Below, piece after piece: positions 44,951 through 53,819 of a stretch of 64,000 nt of DNA. The notes beneath the pieces were generated by a model. The model searched no databases. It saw only the letters and a list, made by a program, of their open reading frames with translations, and had not been told where the DNA came from. Position 1 is the stretch's first letter, and every line of letters begins with the position of its first letter. Both the position numbers and the translations under genes were made by a program. Origin of the DNA: Streptococcus gallinaceus (GTDB lineage Bacteria > Bacillota > Bacilli > Lactobacillales > Streptococcaceae); the NCBI RefSeq assembly GCF_024170225.1, contig NZ_JALJXU010000006.1, forward strand, positions 62,001 through 126,000, read 5' to 3'.

Positions 44951-45627
44951 TGATATATTGTGTGGAAGATGATGCAGATATTCGTGAAATGGTGCTCTAT
45001 ACCCTAGAAATGGCCGGTTTTATAGCTAGAGGTTTTTCAAATGGTGAGGATTTTTGGCAAGCTCTTGACCAGGAGAAACCTGAGCTTGTCTTGCTCGATA
45101 TTATGCTACCTGGTGATGACGGCTTGACCATTCTTGACAAGCTACGAAGCAAGCGTCAGACAGAGATGATTCCTGTCCTGATGACGACGGCAAAAGGGAG
45201 CGAGTACGATAAGGTCAAAGGCTTGGACTTGGGAGCAGATGACTACTTGGTCAAGCCATTTGGCATGATGGAAATGATTTCGCGCATCAAGGCAGTACTT
45301 CGAAGAAGCCAGAAAAGTGATCAGAAAGACCACATCCTTATCGGCAATCTTGACCTAGATACCAGCAATTACTTGGTCAAGCGCGGCACGGAAAAAATTC
45401 AGCTGACCTTGAAAGAATTTGACTTGTTGGCACTCTTTTTCCGCCATCCTAATCGCGTCTTTACCCGCCAGGAACTCTTGGACAAGGTCTGGGGCGAGCA
45501 ATTTCTGGGTGAGACGAGAACGGTTGATGTCCACATTGGCACGTTGAGAACCAAGCTAGGCGATGACGGCCACTTGATTGCGACCGTGCGCGGTGTTGGC
45601 TATCGTTTGGAGGAAGACCATGATTAA
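44950..45627 (+). CDS. pnpR: Response regulator PnpR (PhoB/PhoP type)
   Basis: A 225-residue OmpR/PhoB-family regulator. The receiver has acidic EDDAD at residues 6-10, the phosphorylated Asp at residue 50 (LLDIMLPGDDG) and Lys in VKPFGMME. The C-terminal winged helix has LTLKEFDLLALF and RTVDVHIGTLRTKLG. Placed after pstB and phoU it corresponds to pneumococcal PnpR, activator of pst. The start overlaps the phoU stop, and it overlaps the kinase gene by eight bases. Confidence 0.9.
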   Translation: MIYCVEDDADIREMVLYTLEMAGFIARGFSNGEDFWQALDQEKPELVLLDIMLPGDDGLTILDKLRSKRQTEMIPVLMTTAKGSEYDKVKGLDLGADDYLVKPFGMMEMISRIKAVLRRSQKSDQKDHILIGNLDLDTSNYLVKRGTEKIQLTLKEFDLLALFFRHPNRVFTRQELLDKVWGEQFLGETRTVDVHIGTLRTKLGDDGHLIATVRGVGYRLEEDHD

Positions 45628-47272
45628 AAAGATTTTTCGGGCGACCCTATCCGCCAGCCTCGGCATGGTCTTTGTGACCATATTATTGCTCCTCGGATTT
45701 CTCTATAATTACTTCAGTCAAATCCAAAGAGAACAGCTACGGACCCAGACGGCTCTGGCGGCGCAAGGAATTGCCTTTGAGGGCAAGGATTTCTTTGAAA
45801 ATCTCAAAACATCTAGCGTGCGGATAACCTGGGTGGACAATAGTGGTCAGGTCCTGTATGATACCCAGTCGAATGCCAAGTCCATGCCAAATCATGCCAA
45901 CCGCGAAGAGATTAAAGAAGCGCTGAAAGATGGTTACAGTGAAAGTACTCGCTGGTCTTCGACCTTGACAGAAAAATCCATTTACGCGGCGCAGCGTCTC
46001 CCTAACGGCACTGTTGTCCGCCTATCTGTAGCCCAGCAAACGATTTTCGTTCTCTTGTTGGGAATGGTATCGCCCATTCTCTTCATCGTCCTATTGTCTG
46101 TGGGGCTGTCGGTCTTTATTGCCCGGTATATTTCCAAAAAAGTCTCTCAGCCGCTCAATAATCTGGACTTGGAACACCCGCTTTCAAACGACAGCTATGA
46201 AGAAATCACGCCTCTGTTGAGACGGATTGATAGCCACCAAAGCGAGATTCGTCAGCAAAAATCCATGCTTCAACGGCAACAAAAGGAATTTGACACCATT
46301 ATCGCAAAAATCAAAGAAAGCATGGTTCTCCTAGACGACCAGGCAAGGATTGTCAGTATCAATGCGGAAGCCCGCCGCCTCTTCCATGTGGAGGGCGAGT
46401 GGCAGGGACGCTTGATGCTGGAAATCAGTCGTGACCTGACCCTGACCTCCTTGATTGACCAAGGACTTGCAGGGAAAAAGCGCGAAGGGGTCATCGCGAT
46501 TGAGCAAAGTCAGTACAAGGTGCTGGTGAGACCGACCAAGGATGGTGCCACTGTAACTGGTTTGGTGATTTTGCTCTTTGATGTCACGGATCAACTACAC
46601 TTGGAAGAATTGCAGCGGGAATTCACCGCCAATGTTTCCCACGAATTAAAAACACCTCTTCATGTTATTTCGGGCTATTCAGAATTGCTGGCCAATGGAA
46701 TGGTACCGAGTGAAGAAGTACCTAAGTTTGCCACGAAAATTCATACAGAGTCTGACCGCTTGGTCAAATTGGTAGAAGACATCATCAATCTGTCTCAACT
46801 GGATGAGCAATCTGAATTTCCAATGGAAGAAGTCAATCTCTACCAGCTTACTGAGTCGGTGATAGAGGATTTGCAGCTAAAAGCTCAGAAAAAAGATGTT
46901 TCACTTGTCTTGAAGGGAGAAGATGCCCTTCTCCGTGGAAATCCTGTCTTGCTTCATTCTTTGGTTTATAACTTGTGCGACAATGCCATCATTTACAACA
47001 AAGAGCACGGCAGTGTTGAAGTGACTGTGGCAAATCTGCTGCATGAGATTAGCCTGACTGTGGCAGATACGGGGATTGGGATTGCTTCGGATGATCAAGA
47101 GCGGATTTTCGAGCGCTTTTATCGAGTGGACAAGAGCCGTTCAAAAGTAGTCGGAGGAACCGGCCTAGGTTTGTCTATCGTTAAAAAAGCGCTAGCCTTT
47201 CATAATGGTCACCTGAATCTATCTAGCTCCATCGGAAAAGGAACAATCATGGCAGTCCTATTCAAAAAATAA
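45620..47272 (+). CDS. pnpS: Sensor histidine kinase PnpS (PhoR type)
   Basis: A 550-residue membrane kinase: membrane segment near residues 10-32, extracytoplasmic sensor of about 110 residues, second segment near 150-175, a HAMP-like linker, a PAS-like region (about 230-335), then the phosphoacceptor His in ANVSHELKTPL and the ATPase with NLCDNAIIYN, DTGIGI and GTGLGLSIV. It phosphorylates PnpR under phosphate limitation. Last gene of the operon, closed by a strong terminator. Confidence 0.9.
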   Translation: MIKKIFRATLSASLGMVFVTILLLLGFLYNYFSQIQREQLRTQTALAAQGIAFEGKDFFENLKTSSVRITWVDNSGQVLYDTQSNAKSMPNHANREEIKEALKDGYSESTRWSSTLTEKSIYAAQRLPNGTVVRLSVAQQTIFVLLLGMVSPILFIVLLSVGLSVFIARYISKKVSQPLNNLDLEHPLSNDSYEEITPLLRRIDSHQSEIRQQKSMLQRQQKEFDTIIAKIKESMVLLDDQARIVSINAEARRLFHVEGEWQGRLMLEISRDLTLTSLIDQGLAGKKREGVIAIEQSQYKVLVRPTKDGATVTGLVILLFDVTDQLHLEELQREFTANVSHELKTPLHVISGYSELLANGMVPSEEVPKFATKIHTESDRLVKLVEDIINLSQLDEQSEFPMEEVNLYQLTESVIEDLQLKAQKKDVSLVLKGEDALLRGNPVLLHSLVYNLCDNAIIYNKEHGSVEVTVANLLHEISLTVADTGIGIASDDQERIFERFYRVDKSRSKVVGGTGLGLSIVKKALAFHNGHLNLSSSIGKGTIMAVLFKK

Positions 47273-47277
47273 ATCCT

Positions 47278-47308
47278 ACAGTCGAGTTTTCGGACTCGAT
47301 TGTGTTTT
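47278..47308 (+). terminator. Terminator of the pst-pnp operon
   Basis: ACAGTCGAGT and ACTCGATTGT form a 10-bp stem with one wobble around TTTCGG minus closing bases, followed by GTTTTTT. Confidence 0.8.
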
Positions 47309-47402
47309 TTATCTCATGAAAATAGTGGTTGACCGACCAAGGGATTTCTCTCTACCTATTTTTTGTTATAATAGTTTCCATACTAGATAGAGGAGATTGG
47401 AT

Positions 47403-47885
47403 ATGGATTTGGAAAGATATCGGACTTTGGCCGAGCAAAAGCAGGGAGAGCACCGCAAGTTTTTGGCGAGTTTGAAGAAGAAGGCACCGAAAAATTTGGA
47501 CAAGATTGTCCAGCAAGTACATACGGAAGTCTTCAATGAAATTGATTGTATCGAGTGTGCAAATTGCTGTAAAACTCTAGGCCCCTTGTTTACAGAGGCG
47601 GATATTCAGCGGATTTCCAAGCATTTCCGGATGAAATTATCAGCCTTTGAGGAGATGTACCTCAAAGTGGACGAAGATGGGGACAAGATTTTCAAGTCCA
47701 TGCCTTGCCCGTTTCTGGGAGGGGATAATCTCTGCTCAATCTATGATGTTCGTCCAAAGGCCTGTCGGGAATTTCCCCACACAGACCGCAAGAAAATTTA
47801 TCAAATCAACCATTTAACCATCAAGAATACATTGATCTGTCCAGCGGCTTATTTATTCGTAGAAAAGCTGAAAGATTGGATTTAA
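47403..47885 (+). CDS. YkgJ-type cysteine cluster protein
   Basis: A 160-residue protein with the cysteine cluster CIECANCCKTLGPL near residue 45, then CPFLGGDNLCSIYDVRPKACREFPH and a late CPAAYLF. This Cx2Cx2CC...C...C pattern is that of the YkgJ/CxxCxxCC family (zinc or iron-sulphur binding predicted). Function is not known. ATG 47403 is preferred to TTG 47397 because AGGAGA lies at the right distance. A strong terminator follows. Confidence 0.82.
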   Translation: MDLERYRTLAEQKQGEHRKFLASLKKKAPKNLDKIVQQVHTEVFNEIDCIECANCCKTLGPLFTEADIQRISKHFRMKLSAFEEMYLKVDEDGDKIFKSMPCPFLGGDNLCSIYDVRPKACREFPHTDRKKIYQINHLTIKNTLICPAAYLFVEKLKDWI

Positions 47886-47887
47886 CC

Positions 47888-47911
47888 ACCTTGCAAATGC
47901 AAGGTTTTTTA
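47888..47911 (+). terminator. Terminator of the YkgJ-type gene
   Basis: ACCTTGCA and TGCAAGGT form a perfect 8-bp stem around AA, followed by TTTTT and a further T-run. Confidence 0.88.
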
Positions 47912-47975
47912 TTTTTTCGCCAGAAAACGATTTTTGCTTGCCAGTCAGTTTTTCAAATGGTATACTATCAAATAG

Positions 47976-47987
47976 TTAACTGGTTAA
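47976..47987. promoter_or_regulatory. AdcR (zinc repressor) operator
   Basis: TTAACTGGTTAA is an exact match to the palindromic AdcR box TTAACYRGTTAA, 29 bases before the start of the zinc-binding lipoprotein gene. A -10-like TATACT lies at 47961-47966, so bound AdcR would cover the start of transcription. Confidence 0.92.
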
Positions 47988-48016
47988 TTATATTTTTTAT
48001 AAATAAGGAGGATATT

Positions 48017-48928
48017 GTGAAAAGAATAGTCGGTAGTTTGTTGGTTTTCCTGTCGGTGCTGACCTTGTTTGGCTGCGGTAAGCCCAAGGTGGAAGAAAAT
48101 AAAGGAATGAAAATTGTCACTAGTTTCTACCCTATCTATGCCATGACAAAGGAGGTGTCAGGGGAGTTAAACGACGTGCGCATGATTCAATCTGGGCAAG
48201 GAATTCATTCATTTGAGCCGTCTGTGACGGATATTCAGGCCATTTATGATGCGGATGTCTTTTTCTATCATTCTCACATTTTAGAATTCTGGGCTGGGCG
48301 TCTGAATCCTTCCACTCAACACTCAAAAGTCAAGATGATTGAGGCGTCAAAAGGGATTGACTTAGAGCGAGTAGCAGGTTTAGAAGATGTTCAAGCGGGT
48401 GCGGGTATGGATGAGTCGACACTTTACGATCCTCATAGTTGGCTTGATCCGGTTTTGGTGAGCCAAGAAGTTGCCATCATTGCCAATCAATTATCAGAAC
48501 TTGATCCGAAAAATGCAACAACCTACCACAAAAATGCAGACAAGATGACAAAAGAGTTAGAACAGCTAACAGATAAATACAAAAAGAAATTTGCAGCCTG
48601 CAAACAGAAGAGTTTTGTAACTCAGCACACGGCATTTGCTTATACAGCCAAGCGATTTGGGTTGGAGCAATTAGGGATTGCAGGGGTGTCTGAAGAGGAG
48701 CCAAGTCCACGTCAGCTCGCTGAAATAAAAGAATTTATCGAGCGTTACAAGGTGAAGACCATTTTTGTAGAACACGGGGTATCGGATAAGCTAGCCAAGA
48801 CCTTGAAGACATCGACCAATGTGAAGTTGAAGGTCTTGCAACCTCTTGAAGCAGACCCAGCAAATGAGAAAAGTTTTATTGAGAATTTAGATGCAAATTT
48901 AGCTGTTCTAGCCAAAGATTTAGAATAG
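48017..48928 (+). CDS. Zinc-binding lipoprotein Lmb/AdcA-II
   Basis: A 303-residue cluster A-I metal-binding lipoprotein. The lipobox is TLFGC (Cys near residue 20). Zinc ligands are visible as His in GQGIHSFEPS, in YHSHILEFWAG, in TQHTAFAYTA and Glu/His in IFVEHGVS. Streptococcal relatives (Lmb, AdcA-II) capture zinc and bind laminin. GTG 48017 follows AAGGAGG. With the Pht gene three-to-nine bases downstream it forms the AdcR-controlled zinc-scavenging pair, handing zinc to an Adc permease encoded elsewhere. Confidence 0.92.
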   Translation: MKRIVGSLLVFLSVLTLFGCGKPKVEENKGMKIVTSFYPIYAMTKEVSGELNDVRMIQSGQGIHSFEPSVTDIQAIYDADVFFYHSHILEFWAGRLNPSTQHSKVKMIEASKGIDLERVAGLEDVQAGAGMDESTLYDPHSWLDPVLVSQEVAIIANQLSELDPKNATTYHKNADKMTKELEQLTDKYKKKFAACKQKSFVTQHTAFAYTAKRFGLEQLGIAGVSEEEPSPRQLAEIKEFIERYKVKTIFVEHGVSDKLAKTLKTSTNVKLKVLQPLEADPANEKSFIENLDANLAVLAKDLE

Positions 48929-48937
48929 GAGATGCCG

Positions 48938-51079
48938 ATGAAAAAACACTATATTTATGGTTCTGTTGTAGCGATTATTTTGAGCTTTGCGGGTTACCAG
49001 GCGGGACATTACCAGGCAAAAGCGGAGATAGGAGCTAGTCAGAAAGTTGCGTATATAGATGGAAAGGCAGAAAAAACAAAAGCTCTGGCCAATAAGGAAA
49101 AAACGCCAGACGAAATCAGTGACGAAGAAGGCATTCACGCAGAGCAAATCGTTGTAAAAATCACGGACAAGGGCTACGTCACATCTCACGGAGACCATTT
49201 CCATTTCTTCAACGGGAAAGTGCCCTACGATGCGATTATCAGTGAAGAATTGATTATGAAAGACCCACATTACGTCTTCAAATCTTCTGACGTCATCAAC
49301 GAAGTGAGAGATGGCTACATTATCAAAGTGGATGGAGCTTATTACCTCTATCTGAAGTCGGGTAGCAAGAAAGTCAATATCCGTACAAAGGCTCAGATTG
49401 AAGCAGAGCAGAAAAAATGGGGTGGACATAGTCGTGCATTATCTGGTCAAGCCTCGGCTAGTCAGTTGGCGTCTGCAGCGGCACAAGGACGCTATACTAC
49501 GGATGATGGATATGTCTTTAGCCCGACAGACATCATCGATGACTTTGGAGATGCCTTTTTAGTACCGCATGGGGACCATTTCCATTACATCCCTAAAAAG
49601 GACTTGTCACCAGCAGAACTGCAAGCAGCTCAGGCTTATTGGGACCAAAAGCAAGGCAAATCAAGCGGAAATTCGTCCGTCAGCTACGGAGTTCCTAGCA
49701 ACAGTTGGACAGGTTATGATGCGCCTCGTCATCAAGTAAGTCCTCTTAGTCAACCAAGCCATTCAGCTGGAAATTGGCGCGAATTATTTCGCCAATTATA
49801 CAATCTCCCACGCAATCAACGTCATGTAGAGCCAGACGGTCTCGTTTTTGATCCTGCACAAATCACGCGTCGGGTTCCGCAAGGAGTCGTGGTACCGCAC
49901 GGCAATCACTACCATATGATTCCTTATTCACAGATGAGCCCGTTGGAACAAGAAATTGCCCGTAGTATTCCTATTGGGGCAGATGTGAGTGGCTTCCACG
50001 AACCAGAAAGGGTGAATCCACCGCAACAGAAGCCGCAACCACAACCAATTGCCCATCAACCTCAACCCGCGCAACCAAGTCCGAAACCGATTGTTTCGGA
50101 GGAGCATCATGGTGGCAAGCATGTGACCTATTTTACCCCTATAGCAGAGCGTCCTGGTAAGCCAAATTCAAAAATTATCTATAGCCCAGAAGAAGTGGCC
50201 GCTGCAAAGGCAGCAGGTAAATACGCAACGTCAGACGGCTATATCTTTGATGCGAAAGATATCAAAGAGGATTTGGGAGAGGCTTATATTATCCCTCACA
50301 TGACGCATGAGCACTGGGTTCCTAAGAAAGATTTGTCACCCGCAGAACGCAAGGCGGCTGAGGAATTCTTGGCTGGAAAATCAACAGAAAAAACTGTCGA
50401 TAAACCAGTAGAAAAGCCAGTAGAAAAACCTGCAGAATCTGCTGAACCAACGAATCCACTGGCAAATCTTTCTGCCAAAGAGCTGTATGAGCGCGTAGCA
50501 CCAGCTAAGATTGTTCCAGTTGAAAAGATGAGCTACAATGCAGCTTATGCGGTCAAAGTATCGGACGATTACATCATCATTCCGCATACAGACCATTACC
50601 ATAACCTCAAGTTTAGCTGGTTTGATGAAAAGTTGTATACTGCGCCAGATGGTTATACTTTAGAGCAATTCTTTGCGACGATTAAGTACTACATTGCCCA
50701 CCCTGACGAATTGCCTGCCAAAGACGGATGGGGCCACAGCAGTGACTATGGACATGGTAGCAACGCTAGCGACCCTGAAACCAATAATTTTTCCCCATCT
50801 GAGGAGCCAGCAGACAAGGAAGATGGCGCTGATGAAGACAACACTGAAGAAGGTGCCAAGGTAACTGGTCCGGAAATGGATGCTCTGGAAGAACGATTGT
50901 GGGCGTCTTTGAAAGTAGCTGAAGAGATGGCAGATGCAACGGTGAAAGAAAAAATTTCCGATGCAGTGGATGCCCTCTTTGACCGCCAAAATGACTTGAA
51001 AGTCGGTGGTGAAGATAGCATTGCCAAAATCAATGCAGATTTAGATACCCTTTGCAAGCAATACAATTTTAAAGCATAA
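48938..51079 (+). CDS. Histidine triad protein (Pht/Htp family)
   Basis: A 713-residue exported protein with a signal peptide (about residues 1-28) lacking a lipobox or LPxTG. Five HxxHxH zinc-binding triads are visible: HGDHFHF, HGDHFHYIP, HGNHYHMIP, HMTHEHWVP and HTDHYHN. Between triads 3 and 4 lies a Pro/Gln-rich linker, and KPVEKPVEKP repeats follow triad 4. The C-terminal 90 residues are acidic and helical. Pht proteins store or shuttle zinc to AdcA-II and affect complement binding. ATG 48938 fits AGGAG better than ATG 48932. Confidence 0.92.
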   Translation: MKKHYIYGSVVAIILSFAGYQAGHYQAKAEIGASQKVAYIDGKAEKTKALANKEKTPDEISDEEGIHAEQIVVKITDKGYVTSHGDHFHFFNGKVPYDAIISEELIMKDPHYVFKSSDVINEVRDGYIIKVDGAYYLYLKSGSKKVNIRTKAQIEAEQKKWGGHSRALSGQASASQLASAAAQGRYTTDDGYVFSPTDIIDDFGDAFLVPHGDHFHYIPKKDLSPAELQAAQAYWDQKQGKSSGNSSVSYGVPSNSWTGYDAPRHQVSPLSQPSHSAGNWRELFRQLYNLPRNQRHVEPDGLVFDPAQITRRVPQGVVVPHGNHYHMIPYSQMSPLEQEIARSIPIGADVSGFHEPERVNPPQQKPQPQPIAHQPQPAQPSPKPIVSEEHHGGKHVTYFTPIAERPGKPNSKIIYSPEEVAAAKAAGKYATSDGYIFDAKDIKEDLGEAYIIPHMTHEHWVPKKDLSPAERKAAEEFLAGKSTEKTVDKPVEKPVEKPAESAEPTNPLANLSAKELYERVAPAKIVPVEKMSYNAAYAVKVSDDYIIIPHTDHYHNLKFSWFDEKLYTAPDGYTLEQFFATIKYYIAHPDELPAKDGWGHSSDYGHGSNASDPETNNFSPSEEPADKEDGADEDNTEEGAKVTGPEMDALEERLWASLKVAEEMADATVKEKISDAVDALFDRQNDLKVGGEDSIAKINADLDTLCKQYNFKA

Positions 51080-51087
51080 AAGAAAGT

Positions 51088-51117
51088 GAGGCTAGACAGT
51101 GATTTAGCCTCGTTTTT
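51088..51117 (+). terminator. Terminator of the Lmb-Pht operon
   Basis: GAGGCTA and TAGCCTC form a 7-bp stem around a 10-base loop, followed by GTTTTTC. Confidence 0.75.
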
Positions 51118-51118
51118 C

Positions 51119-51147
51119 TTGAATTCGGCGCTAGACTCTGTTAGAAT
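51119..51147 (+). promoter_or_regulatory. Promoter of brnQ
   Basis: TTGAAT (51119-51124), a 17-base spacer and TAGAAT (51142-51147), 36 bases before the start codon. Confidence 0.65.
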
Positions 51148-51183
51148 AGAGAGAATGAATTTATTCTAGAAAAAGGTAAGATA

Positions 51184-52563
51184 ATGAAAAAGAAACCGTC
51201 GCTTAGTGCTTATGTCACCATTGGATTGATGCTGTTTGCCCTCTTTTTTGGTGCTGGGAATTTGATTTTCCCTGCTTATCTTGGAATTTATGCGGGAAGC
51301 AATGTTTGGCTGACTATTGTTGGCTTTTGTTTGACAGCTGTTACCCTGCCCTTGATGGGGGTTGCGGCTATCGCCTATACGGGAACGGAGGATGCGGAGT
51401 CCATTGCGCGACCAGTTTCTAAACTATACGCTCTCTGTTTTTCAGTTGCTCTCTATCTGTCCATTGGTCCATTTTTTGCCATTCCTCGGACAGGTGCAAC
51501 TTCCTACTCTATCGGGATTGAGCCGATTTTTGGACCGTCTTTTATGGGGAAAGTCATTTATGCTCTGATTTTCTTTGGGATTTCCTATTGGTTGGCTATT
51601 CGTCCGAGCAAGATGGCGGACCGTATCGGGAAATACCTGACGCCGACCCTACTCTTTGTATTGGCTGTCTTAGTCATTGCCTCTTTCCTTCATCCAGCTG
51701 GAAAAATGGGGCTAGCACATAATGCCACTCCAGCAACCAGTGACGCCTTTGCTAATTTGCCATTTGTAGCAGGCTTGATTCAAGGTTATGGGACCATGGA
51801 TGCCCTTGCGTCATTGGCTTTTTCGATTGTGGTGATCAATTCAGCCAAGGTGTTTGGAGCTAAGGACAATCAAGAAGTCGCAGGCATTACCTTGAAATCA
51901 GGTGTGATTGCGAGTGTCCTCCTTGCCCTAGTGTATATCTTTGTTGCGCGTATCGGTGCAACTTCACAAAGCTTGTTTGACTTTACAGCGGGAGCGTTTC
52001 AACTCAAGGGGCAGGTCATTGATGGTGGACATGTTCTGAGTCAGGCTTCGCATTTCTACTTGGGAGCGATTGGTAGAGCGGTTTTAGCTGTCGTGATTTT
52101 CCTGGCCTGTATCACAACTGCGACGGGTTTGATTACAGCCTGTGCGGAGTATTTCCATAAGCTCTTACCAGCAGTTTCTCATGCCGTTTGGGCAACTGTG
52201 TTTACCATTATTGCGCTTGTTTTCTACTTTGGTGGGTTGTCTGAAATTATCAAGTGGTCTTTGCCGGTCTTGTTCTTGCTTTATCCGTTGACCGTTGCCA
52301 TTATCTTCTTGGCCTTGATGGGCAAATGGTTCCAGCATGATCCGATTGTTTACCGCTGGACGATTGGCTGGACCTTTATCGCTGGTTTCTATGATGCGGT
52401 CAATACTCTTGCAGGGATGACAGGCCTCTTTAAATTACCAGCAGGTCTGCTTCATTTCTTTGGACAAGTTGTGCCTTTGGGAAGATATTCTCTGGGCTGG
52501 ATGAGCTTTGCTTTGGTTGGTTTTGTGATTGGTTTAGTTCATCATTTTTTGAAGAAAAAGTAA
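51184..52563 (+). CDS. brnQ: Branched-chain amino acid uptake carrier BrnQ
   Basis: A 459-residue LIVCS-family symporter with about twelve hydrophobic segments. The N-terminal signature FALFFGAGNLIFPAYLG is diagnostic. It imports leucine, isoleucine and valine with a cation. The window also holds the azlCD exporter, so both directions of branched-chain amino acid flux are encoded here, in separate units. AAAGG precedes the start, and the next gene's promoter overlaps the terminator. Confidence 0.93.
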   Translation: MKKKPSLSAYVTIGLMLFALFFGAGNLIFPAYLGIYAGSNVWLTIVGFCLTAVTLPLMGVAAIAYTGTEDAESIARPVSKLYALCFSVALYLSIGPFFAIPRTGATSYSIGIEPIFGPSFMGKVIYALIFFGISYWLAIRPSKMADRIGKYLTPTLLFVLAVLVIASFLHPAGKMGLAHNATPATSDAFANLPFVAGLIQGYGTMDALASLAFSIVVINSAKVFGAKDNQEVAGITLKSGVIASVLLALVYIFVARIGATSQSLFDFTAGAFQLKGQVIDGGHVLSQASHFYLGAIGRAVLAVVIFLACITTATGLITACAEYFHKLLPAVSHAVWATVFTIIALVFYFGGLSEIIKWSLPVLFLLYPLTVAIIFLALMGKWFQHDPIVYRWTIGWTFIAGFYDAVNTLAGMTGLFKLPAGLLHFFGQVVPLGRYSLGWMSFALVGFVIGLVHHFLKKK

Positions 52564-52591
52564 GAGGTTGGCGATTGTCCAGCCTCTTTTT
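52562..52591 (+). terminator. Terminator of brnQ
   Basis: AAGAGGTTGG and CCAGCCTCTT form a 10-bp stem with one wobble, then a T-run. The stem overlaps the brnQ stop codon, and its right half holds the -35 region of the next promoter. Confidence 0.8.
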
Positions 52592-52604
52592 GCCGTGCTA
52601 TAAT
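52575..52604 (+). promoter_or_regulatory. Promoter of the glycerate kinase gene
   Basis: TTGTCC (52575-52580), an 18-base spacer and TATAAT (52599-52604), 22 bases before the start codon. It is nested in the brnQ terminator. Confidence 0.6.
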
Positions 52605-52625
52605 AAAGTAAAAGGAGGGCTTCAT

Positions 52626-53681
52626 ATGCGTGTGTTAGTTGCGATTGATTCCTTTAAAGGATCGGCAACATCAGCTGAAATGAATCAGGCAGTCAGGGCT
52701 GGTTTGCTGGATGCGTCACCGTCTCTGGAAGTGGAGACTGTGGCCATTGCTGACGGCGGGGAAGGGACCCTAGATGCTCTTGCTTGTGCTTTATCAGGCG
52801 AGATGGTTCAGGTGCAGGCTACTGACTTGCTTGGCCGGCCTTTGTCCGTAGCCTATCTCGTAGCGCAAGGTCGAGCTTTTATAGAGTCAGCTAGTCTACT
52901 GGGAATTGATAAGATTACGCCCAGTCCAGAAATATTTGAGAAAGCTTCGTCAGCTGGTTTAGCGGATCTAGTTTTAGATGCGCTGGAGCGAAATTGCCGA
53001 CAGATTTTTGTGACATTGGGCGGAACAGGTAGCTCAGATGGTGGCCGTGGTTTCTTGGAAAAGTTGGTTCCGTACGCAGAACAACTCCGTCAAGTGGAGA
53101 TAATCGGCCTAACAGATGTAAGAAATCCTTACGCAGGACCCGAAGGATATGCACGGATTTTCGGCCCGCAAAAAGGCGGAACCCCGGAACAGATTGCCGT
53201 TGAAGATGCGCGAGCCCGAGAATTCGTTCACAAGATAAGGGCTGAAAAGCAAATGGACTTGCAGAAACTAGCTGGAAGTGGTGCAGCAGGCGGGCTCGGC
53301 GGAGCTATTCTCGTGCTAGGAGGCAAGCTTCGGCCTGGCTTTTTAAGTATAGTTGACTTAATCGGTCTAGAAGAAAAAGTTGCTCATTCAGACCTTGTTA
53401 TTACGGGCGAAGGACGTTTGGACAGCCAGTCGTTTCAAGGGAAAGCACCCGTTGGTTTGGCTGAGTTGGCACAGGTTTACAATCGTCCGGTCATCGCGCT
53501 CTGTGGGGCAGTAGGAGAGCGGGAACTGGCACTCTACTCGGACTTCTTGGCTGTATTTTCTATTCAGACAAAGGCGCAATCCTTAGAAAATGCCATGAAA
53601 GAATCCGAGACCTTGAAAAATGCCCGATTTGTAGCGGGAAATGTATGGCAGTTATTCAGTAAATCAAGCACCGGAATCTAG
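52626..53681 (+). CDS. Glycerate kinase (GlxK/GarK family)
   Basis: Phosphorylates glycerate to phosphoglycerate. The 351-residue protein starts RVLVAIDSFKGSATSAEMNQAV, the family signature, with ADGGEGTLDAL near residue 43, LGGTGSSDGGRGFLE in the middle, and TGEGRLDSQSFQGKAP near residue 260. ATG 52626 follows AAAGGAGGG; the longer upstream frame runs through the promoter. No glycerate-producing gene lies next to it, so the substrate source is unknown. Confidence 0.92.
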   Translation: MRVLVAIDSFKGSATSAEMNQAVRAGLLDASPSLEVETVAIADGGEGTLDALACALSGEMVQVQATDLLGRPLSVAYLVAQGRAFIESASLLGIDKITPSPEIFEKASSAGLADLVLDALERNCRQIFVTLGGTGSSDGGRGFLEKLVPYAEQLRQVEIIGLTDVRNPYAGPEGYARIFGPQKGGTPEQIAVEDARAREFVHKIRAEKQMDLQKLAGSGAAGGLGGAILVLGGKLRPGFLSIVDLIGLEEKVAHSDLVITGEGRLDSQSFQGKAPVGLAELAQVYNRPVIALCGAVGERELALYSDFLAVFSIQTKAQSLENAMKESETLKNARFVAGNVWQLFSKSSTGI

Positions 53682-53695
53682 GTTCTGGTGTTTTA
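53669..53695 (+). terminator. Terminator of the glycerate kinase gene
   Basis: CACCGGAA and TTCTGGTG form an 8-bp stem with one wobble; the stop codon TAG lies in the loop. TTTTATG follows. Confidence 0.65.
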
Positions 53696-53761
53696 TGATA
53701 GAAAAATTGTTCGGTTGTTGCTGGTTTAAAATTAAAAAATCAGAAAATTCAAATAAAAACC

Positions 53762-53799
53762 TTGACGTTGTATTTTGTTTTATGTTATATTATGTGACA
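53762..53799 (+). promoter_or_regulatory. Promoter of amtB-glnK with overlapping GlnR operator
   Basis: TTGACG (53762-53767) and TATATT (53786-53791) form the promoter. TGTTATATTATGTGACA (53783-53799) is an exact TGTNA-N7-TNACA GlnR box that covers the -10 element, so GlnR binding should repress directly. Confidence 0.88.
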
Positions 53800-53819
53800 T
53801 GGAAGTTTAGGAGGTTTTT

